The translations under genes and the position numbers were made by a program. Below, piece after piece: positions 58,401 through 64,000 of a stretch of DNA of 64,000 nt. Under the pieces are notes generated by a model. It was given only the letters and a program-made list of their open reading frames with translations. It was not told the DNA's origin and ran no database searches. The DNA comes from Sordaria brevicollis (Eukaryota; Ascomycota; Sordariomycetes; Sordariales; Sordariaceae): assembly GCA_033439795.1 (NCBI GenBank), contig JAUTDP010000001.1, positions 2,108,001-2,172,000 on the forward strand, in the 5' to 3' direction. Position 1 is the first letter of the stretch; every line of letters starts with the position of its first letter.

Positions 58401-59577
58401 CATACTTTCCATGCACATGCACCGCTCCTCGTTTTTTGTCTGTACGTCTGCTGCTGCTGCTGGTGGTGGTGGTGGTCTTAGGTGCGGTTTCCTTCTTCTC
58501 CTCAACCTGCCGCAGGTAATCCCTCCTCCTCAAACCAAAACTCGTCTCGGTCGAGCTCGCACCAAGAACCTCAGCCAAACGCTCCATAACCACCGAATTC
58601 CTCGGCGGCTTTGGTATCGGCGGAGGCGGTGATAGGACACCATCATCCAGGTTATCAAGGCCGACGAGTCCCGGCCACCGTCTCTCTCCCAAATCCGCTG
58701 ACACTGCTGCACCTGCTGCAGCACCATGTCCTGCACCTGCCTTTCCTTTCCACCCGCTCCTCCAACTCCACCTAGCCACTTCCTCATCCTCCTTCTGTCC
58801 TGCACCTCCCCCACCTCTCCCACCATCGTACATCTTCTTCTTCAGCCTCTCAGTCGTATGATGACGTTTCCTGAACTCCCTTCCCCATCTCCTAACCTTA
58901 TCCTTCAACCTCCACATCTTTCCTCTCTTCTTTCTCGAATAACAACCCTCAATGATCCTGCTCGCTGCCTTCTTCGCTTTCTTGTTGCGTTTCGGGTCAT
59001 GTCGCCATTCTTTGCTTAGAGTGCTGCTCCTCCTCGAGCCCGAAGAAGTATTCGTTGGGTATATATCGAGTGGATCGGATGGAAAAATGGGTTCGATAGT
59101 GACGTGGACTGACTCAGTCGGGGCTTCGGTAACAGGTTGGGAAACGGGTAAAGAAATGCTGGTTATGGGAGTGTCTGATCGGTTGTTACAGCCGTGGGGA
59201 CATGGCCCGTGGAGGTAGTCGTGGTCGTGGCCGGGAGGTAGACGATCGGTCTCGATGGGGATGGAAGGAGGGGTGGAAGATGGGTGCGAGATGGTTAGAA
59301 GTGGATGTGACGAGTTTGGTTGCTGTGATGGTGGTGTAGTGTAGCGGCGGAGAGTGGTGCCGCCGCTGTAGGTCGCTGTCGTGGTGCTCATGATGGATCC
59401 TTGGGGCGCGAGCGAAGTTGTGCTTTTCTGATTCGGACGCGAACTTGATCGAGATCCGTTCTTCGGGCGTTTACCAACAGGCTTCGTTTGTGACGTCCTT
59501 GAGCTGGCCCTTGACCGCACTGGAGGGAAGAGTGCCGTCCAGGGCGGCGACGGGTCGATGATGGCTCTCGCCGTCAT
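55417..59577 (-). CDS. Large disordered protein of unknown function (1386 aa)
   Basis: A single frame of 1,386 codons from ATG 59577 to TAG at 55417; a chance frame this long is very unlikely. I recognise no catalytic domain. Most of it is low complexity: Ser/Thr, Pro, Asn-Ser and His-Ser tracts. A highly basic segment at roughly residues 190-260 (KRNKKAKKAASRII, KMWRLKDKVRRWGREFRKRHH) could be a nuclear signal or a membrane/nucleic-acid contact. Around residue 600 EQCDCKLCNPLGI and HPDCKK give a Cys cluster that may bind zinc. Near the C-terminus a short conserved-looking patch reads LLIIPLEEVEDYVLPLSSDSS. Fungal proteins of this kind are usually lineage-specific and fast evolving. An intron could be hidden in the frame. 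Confidence 0.72.
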   Translation of the reverse strand: MTARAIIDPSPPWTALFPPVRSRASSRTSQTKPVGKRPKNGSRSSSRPNQKSTTSLAPQGSIMSTTTATYSGGTTLRRYTTPPSQQPNSSHPLLTISHPSSTPPSIPIETDRLPPGHDHDYLHGPCPHGCNNRSDTPITSISLPVSQPVTEAPTESVHVTIEPIFPSDPLDIYPTNTSSGSRRSSTLSKEWRHDPKRNKKAKKAASRIIEGCYSRKKRGKMWRLKDKVRRWGREFRKRHHTTERLKKKMYDGGRGGGGAGQKEDEEVARWSWRSGWKGKAGAGHGAAAGAAVSADLGERRWPGLVGLDNLDDGVLSPPPPIPKPPRNSVVMERLAEVLGASSTETSFGLRRRDYLRQVEEKKETAPKTTTTTSSSSRRTDKKRGAVHVHGKYGNMQDKIGQDHTTGIRERGVEKFKKFKLLVFPQHRTTYSASRPATPRITIKTKIVDTSLLHPYWKGRHLNLGTSGRHSPSESRAGTLPAARSKDHQPSSKTQQPPAMEVPEMTTITKTMDADGEPPDEEFLLAPLMSTLPKVSVEVEGNERVPRAVPGVGKKGKEIDYKLYHEDSVFKVPTPGFSFPRPGPKEQCDCKLCNPLGIEPDESIGYFKHPDCKKTPSSPDNFGQAYAVKSLANGGGTTDAPMLMGSMRSTGNPAKKLGSHLKLGYHSDVDIATGETYELPPVPPTTAFSQAPEFTPYTTGAHTGGNLGTVAESAARSSLAQPSYGTFDTLDEEEKNIMFVKNRHDKQQPRDFAKEEGGSSNVVKGVKAYTPLQKGHDVSGSSIEHPKSTNHSQTPTKRPSSTSTNTYLHPESHPRPRPEQTRPDAADQPPTSLPTKSDPNPPPSRPNPPQSGPNLAENEDQALTTKISRSHAHRIYDQTQGQSPHERETRKEQSDQRDEIPDNGGRAPSYVGTGQRPPSKLFFTRPRPRALAALASASSATAPVSAALPSPVPEEDGSISNIADSEEHGSRVHDNEESTNTSNKNHRNSHHSHNTNRYSKSSSNSNSNSNNRRSSRSSWSLSISTISTRASSTHSHSSRSHKSSKRHSKRDSFHTTSNKEDSSNKRHSTGSINDIIPHAGPSTWYITHPKPHTKARKRSSTASTTGTTATTATTGSSRVSSSLDRVTTNESHSSLKTHVHTYSRSNTHSHSHHSHHSHPSQHSRTRSDMTTGTVDSQATQNTQDSHDSHDTDNTEHEERNGLRHTRTASVQIDSDLLIIPLEEVEDYVLPLSSDSSVDNPSDTHSDAHPEHSPRHDNDDHHTGGRGQRRRPQMTDEEYHRGSWEWERPTSPKANGYVRGDGGAGAGWRIVNGADGNHVRVRVKEVGGEGEGTDVSGSMGTTSTSTGTGLWMKDSRGTMRSVNTDRTVGSERTVGTEGMEVGSYGSVD

Positions 59578-61334
59578 TTTTGCTTTGCGATGAGGAGTGG
59601 CTGCTGAACGAGCTTCTTCCGCTTGCTCTATTGAAAGGTCTGTAGAAGAGACCCCCCTTTTGTCCTTGGTACAGTACTTGATAGATCAATGGCTTCAAAC
59701 AGCTAGAACACGCCGAGTGAAGCCACTCGGGTCCTTTTGCACTTGATCAGTGAGCCACAGCCTTCTTATCGAGCTTCCGCAACCTGGCTTCATCGTCAGC
59801 AACTGAACTCGATCCCATCTTGTACACGAACGAACGAAACGGAAAGCCGGTGAATCTGTAATTTGAGGTTCGAAACAACAACAGACAACCCGTATGCTCG
59901 AACCAACAGCAGCTTGAACAATGGCCCCATACAATACCGGCGGCGCTTAACCACGGGCGGCACCGTGAACCAACAACAATGGCATTTGGCAACGTACGTA
60001 CTTGGAGCTTTCCTTTGACGAGTGTCCGAACAAAGGCTGCGGCGGCTACGCTATAATAAGCCCCAACTTGGTTGAGGGAGGTGTCCCAACGCGAGTAGCT
60101 TTACTTCCGCAAAAGACCGCGGCGCGTGTGTAGGCTTTGATGGTTTTGTCCCGTTCGCGCTGATGAGCTCAAGATGGAATAAGTCGATGTTCCAGAACCC
60201 GGCACATCCGATATCCGGTGTTTACTCTTTTCTACTCCTGGGTGTTTCGCATGATCTGACTGACTCGGTCTTATCAGTGTCTTCTTGTAACAAATCTGCG
60301 GGCGCAAAGCTGAAGTGAAGTAAAGGTCCTGGCCTTGAGGTAAATGGCAATCGCTCACATCATCTTCATCGGTGAAGACAAAGGTGAAAGCTGGAAAGGA
60401 GCCAAAACACCGCGCCACTCCGCCTACGCAGTAAAACGTTTATTCTTCCCCGCCATCGTTCAAGCCCTTCCAGAAGCATTTCCGTGTCAGCTTCCCGCTT
60501 GGCTTTCACGCAGTACCGTGATCTGAAGCCGGCGTCGTGTTTCGGAAACAACCGATGAACAACTCCCATACATCTTCACCCAAGGTTGGTCCTTGCTGCA
60601 GCCCGCTTGGACATCATTTGGGGTTCAGGGGCAAAGCCGCACGTACCTCTCCTTCAACGTACTTGATGTACGTGAATTCAATCGCGGGAGTCATTAACCG
60701 CAATGGTGAGGTCCTACTTTTATCCAGGGGTTTCGGTCGCTTTGTCGACGAGGTAGTGATGGACCATCATCGAGATGTGCCATAACAGGACATCGGGAAA
60801 GGAGTCGAACCACGAGATGAAGTGGCAGCTGTGAAGTACGTTATGGGTCTTCTCGACAATGATATTGGGTGGTCGGCCACGATACAAGAGAAGATCTCCC
60901 AAGGACGCCATCCAGTCCGCATATTGGTAGCAGTAGCGAAGGGGAATAGCATCGTTAGGGAGGTAACGCCTGCCACATCTGCCTCCCAGTGCTCAACTTC
61001 TCAACGAGAAATGGCAGGGACCTCCCATGTGAGCTAGTCCTGCCTACTTGAACCACGTCCTTTGACGAGTCCACGCCGATTGCAACCTTTTCGAAGCGAG
61101 CTGTGCGGTGCGGCTTCGAAAAATCGACGAAACCAAGTTTCGTCACATGCGGGTCAACGCACCAGCATCATAAGCCTGAGGGCTAAAAGAGAGAAACAAT
61201 TAACTGTAATTTATACATTTATAACGCTGTGACTATCAGACTGTCAAAGGACTGCCGCTAACCCCACCGCACTAGGCAATCTCCTCCCAAACGCCATTAA
61301 CAATACTATCATCCTCGTTCCATCTTGGTCATGT
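59578..61334. other. Intergenic, no gene seen
   Basis: 1.75 kb between two minus-strand genes. It should contain the promoter of the disordered-protein gene and the 3' flank of hrd1. Short frames on both strands lack domains. Confidence 0.45.
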
Positions 61335-63862
61335 TCAGCTCCTACGACCATCCTCATCCTCGGCATCCTCTACCGCCGCGGGGGCTGGTCTCGGCATCCG
61401 CCGCGGTCTATAGCTTTCACTAGCATCAATAGACAGACGGGGATTACTCTCTTCATCCTCTTCTCTCGTGGTACTAGGCCCAGGCTGGGATGCTTCTGGC
61501 TGTGAAGGGATGTTTGCGAAGCTCCAACCTCCGCTTATCCCACTCAGTGGCCCGGTATTCGTCGTCGTTGTTGAGTTTTGGGTGGTTGTATCCGCTGGTT
61601 GAGAGGATGGCGTTGATGTTTGTGTAGCCTCACCAGTTCCGGCAGGCGTCGATGCTACCGGTTCAGTAGCCCGTTGTTGCTGCTCAGTTGAACTCCTGGG
61701 AGTAGCGGGAGTCGGTGGCGTAGTAGTTGGTAGAAGAGCCGGGGCGGAGCTTTCTTGAGCTACTGGTTGTGTTCGACTCTGAGCCCCGTTTTCTGTTCTC
61801 TGCTCAGTCGACGGTCCAGCCGTTGCTGTCCCTGACGCCCCCGTCTCGCCATTCCCTTGCTGACCATTATTCTGTCCCGGAGCCACAGCAGCGCCATTCA
61901 ACCGCTCCAGGGGAAGCAGCGACCATCCCTCGGGAATCACCACTCCCTGAGGCAAGTCGGGACTGCCGGCCGGAATAGCTGTTCCCCAATTTGCCGCGCC
62001 ATGTCTCGTGATGTTCTGTGGGAATGGTGGTACTTGTACCGGCTCTTGAGGAAGTATCACCCCATGAGCTTGTGCCTGCTGAGCGTGGCGTACCCGAGCC
62101 AGCTCTGCAGCGATGTTCTGCAGCGACCGGGACTGTCCTATCGTGGCCATCAACTCCCTAAGCTCCTGGTCCAGACGCAGCCCAATTTCCGCCAACTGTG
62201 TCTGAATCTGATTCAGGTCAGTAGCAGCACCTTGTCCTTGAAGAGGCTGTTGTGGTAGTGGCGTCTGCGCATTCGCGGGCTGGTGGGCATTAGCCATATC
62301 TTCCGGAATACCCATTCTCCTGGCCATCTCCTGAATATCCTGGCCTTGTGCAAAGCCCAACCTTATAGGGCCGAAATTAAACATGCGGACTCCGGCATTC
62401 TGGTTGTTCCCTTGGTTGCCCACTAGCAACCCGTTAGGACCCTGGTTGGCAGGTGCTTGACCGTTAATCTGGAACGGAGGTGCATCACGAAGGTTGGCGG
62501 CGTTGAGTCCTGGTACTTGCGCATTTCCGTTCGGCTGTTGACCTTCCCGAGCAACTGGTCGTCGACAGGTCGGGCACACTTGCTGGCGTTCCAGCCAGCT
62601 CTTGAGACATCCTTGGTGCAGAATATGACCACAGGGCAGCTTCTTGGCGCGAGTACGTTCGAGACGGATAGGGTCCTGGGGGTTCCAAGGGCGCATTTCT
62701 TCTCTGCAAATGATGCAGGTGTCGTCTTGTGAGAGATCTTGTTCGGTAGCGTCGGCATACTGATCCATGTCCCGAGTAGCCTGGCGGTAACGCAAGAGGG
62801 TGTTTAGTCGCTTGATGAAGGACCTCGTCGTCATAAACCAATCTCTGATAATGTGAATGGGTAGGCCGTAGAAGGTCATCAGGACGCAGAAGAATGCTGT
62901 GTAGATGCAGAGCTTGAGGAAGTCTGCCGGCCATGTTGTCAGCACACTGCGCATACAGCAGGATATAACGTCGAGACTTACCAGCAGCCAAGTCGAGCCA
63001 CAAGATACAGAGTCCCTTCGCATCCCATCCCGGAACCTCAATATCCATCTCTTCCACATCATTCTCGTCCGGCAATTCCTCATTCTCCGCATCCGCATCG
63101 CCCTGCTCTCTGCGCCTGAGAATATCCGCCCTGCGCTCTCTGATCTGCCGTCTCCTCTGCTCCAACCCATTCCTCGTCTGCACCTGGGTGATATGCTGCT
63201 CCCACATCGAAAGCATGTACCTGATACCCGTCTGGAACGACGTGATAATCTGCACCGAAAACTCAAACAGGAACATAACCATCATGGTAGGCCGTGCTTG
63301 TTGGACCACCGTATCGACGCAGTATTTCAGCATGAATCCATCGTATAGCACGCTGAGGAGCAGCGAGACGGACAGGCGGATGTGGAACAGGCGCGGGTTG
63401 GCAGGCGGTTGCTGCTCAAAGATCTCGACTCGGCCTTCGCCGATCCAGCCCCAGACCTTGCCCGTGACAAGCGCCGTGAACATGAAGAGGAAGAAAGGAC
63501 CAACTTCTTCGCGGAAAATGGTCATGGCGAGACATGTTTCGGTGACGGCGAACCAGGCACGTTCGTACAGTTGCTCGATTTCGACGGGACGGAGGGGGCC
63601 GAAGCAGAGGCGCTGGAGGCCGTACATGAAGGCGCCATAGAGGACGAGGATTAGGTTTGCGAGGACCTGTTGGTAGTATACGGAGCTTGGTCAGTTACTG
63701 AGGACATGGTAACAACAGCATGGGTTGATTTAAGGTCGGTGGAAGACATGGACGTACGACAAGAGAGAGACTGCTCTGGCCCAGATGGACGACGGCAGAG
63801 TAGAAGTTGGCGCGTTGATGGAACGCCGAAAGGATGACCGAAGCCGCCAGGGCTGTCGAGCA
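61335..63862 (-). CDS. hrd1: ERAD E3 ubiquitin-protein ligase Hrd1 (5' end beyond the window)
   Basis: Hrd1 is the membrane E3 ligase of ER-associated degradation, partner of Hrd3 and Der1. Exons seen: from 63862 to the donor GTACGT (about 63755), from about 63665 to the donor after LDLAA (about 62980), and from about 62931 to the stop at 61335. The order of features fits: [16 protein letters not shown] and [31 protein letters not shown] in the membrane domain, further hydrophobic segments ([35 protein letters not shown]), a DMDQYADAT linker, and a RING-H2 finger CIIC...C-G-H-x2-H-x2-C...CPTC. A long Gln/Pro/Thr-rich disordered tail follows. The extreme N-terminus (normally about 8 residues, MRLxWY-like) must be in an exon past position 64000, since no donor GT exists between 63863 and 64000 on the minus strand. 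Confidence 0.92.
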
Positions 63863-64000
63863 CTATGGGTGTTATTCATGGTTAGTTTGAGTGTATCTTC
63901 ATATGGTTTGAGGCTTGGGATCCATAGATGAAGCTGAAGTTGAAGCTGTAGCTGGTGGGTTTGGAGATGGGGGGAGCTGGAGCTGAGCGTCTCTCTAGAG
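63863..64000 (-). other. Part of the first intron of hrd1
   Basis: On the minus strand this ends CTAACC...CACCCATAG, a branch site and acceptor. No GT occurs in the rest, so the donor and first exon lie to the right of the window. Confidence 0.6.

Noticed and set aside
1..64000. CRISPR arrays, operons, riboswitches, 5S rRNA
   Set aside because: No regularly spaced repeats, no bacterial-style gene packing, and no 5S-like sequence recognised; the window is fungal nuclear DNA.

Overview
This is nuclear DNA of a filamentous ascomycete, most likely a Sordariomycete and possibly Neurospora-like. The genes have short GT-AG introns with CTRAC-type branch sites. They encode typical mould proteins: an AzgA-type purine permease, a cAMP-receptor-like GPCR, an ascomycete lipoxygenase and Hrd1. 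Two long AT-rich blocks are almost free of CA/TG dinucleotides and full of TAA/TAG, which is the signature of repeat-induced point mutation (RIP). I cannot name the species from sequence alone.

Layout. 1-4.8 kb holds no gene I can support. 4.8-7.2 kb (+) is a multi-pass membrane protein gene with two unusual splice sites, followed by a degenerate tRNA-like Pol III unit (-) at 7.3-7.4 kb. 8.6-11.7 kb (-) is a C2H2 zinc-finger gene with an apparent one-base frameshift. 12.68-23.95 kb is two RIP-destroyed DNA transposons 61 bp apart (outside their duplicated target sites). Element A (12,680-19,572) has 20-bp terminal inverted repeats, an 8-bp target-site duplication and a DUF6589-like relic. Element B (19,651-23,946) is Mutator-like, with ~90-100 bp inverted repeats, a 9-bp duplication and a MULE transposase relic. 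24.8-25.9 kb (-) is a disordered protein of unknown function. 30.1-31.7 kb (-) is the GPCR. 36.2-38.5 kb (-) is the purine permease, divergent from a methyltransferase-like gene at 40.4-42.6 kb (+). 43.7-44.3 kb (+) is a small basic protein. 46.14-52.13 kb is a RIP-mutated Ty1/copia LTR retrotransposon on the minus strand, with 168-bp LTRs and a 5-bp duplication GATCT, carrying a RIP-mutated tRNA-like unit. It ends about 200 bp upstream of a lipoxygenase gene (52.3-54.7 kb, +). 55.4-59.6 kb (-) is a large disordered protein, and 61.3 kb to the right edge (-) is the ERAD ubiquitin ligase Hrd1, missing its first exon.

No operon-like logic or metabolic cluster links these genes. They are independent housekeeping, transport, signalling and regulatory genes interrupted by two heterochromatin-type islands. 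The most interesting points are: (i) the fully delimited DUF6589-type element A; (ii) tRNA-derived sequence inside the copia element; (iii) a probable GC-AG intron and a terminal intron whose 3' splice site doubles as a stop codon in the membrane-protein gene; (iv) a frameshift in a zinc finger that an alternative 3' splice site could bypass; and (v) transposon ends that escaped RIP while their interiors did not.
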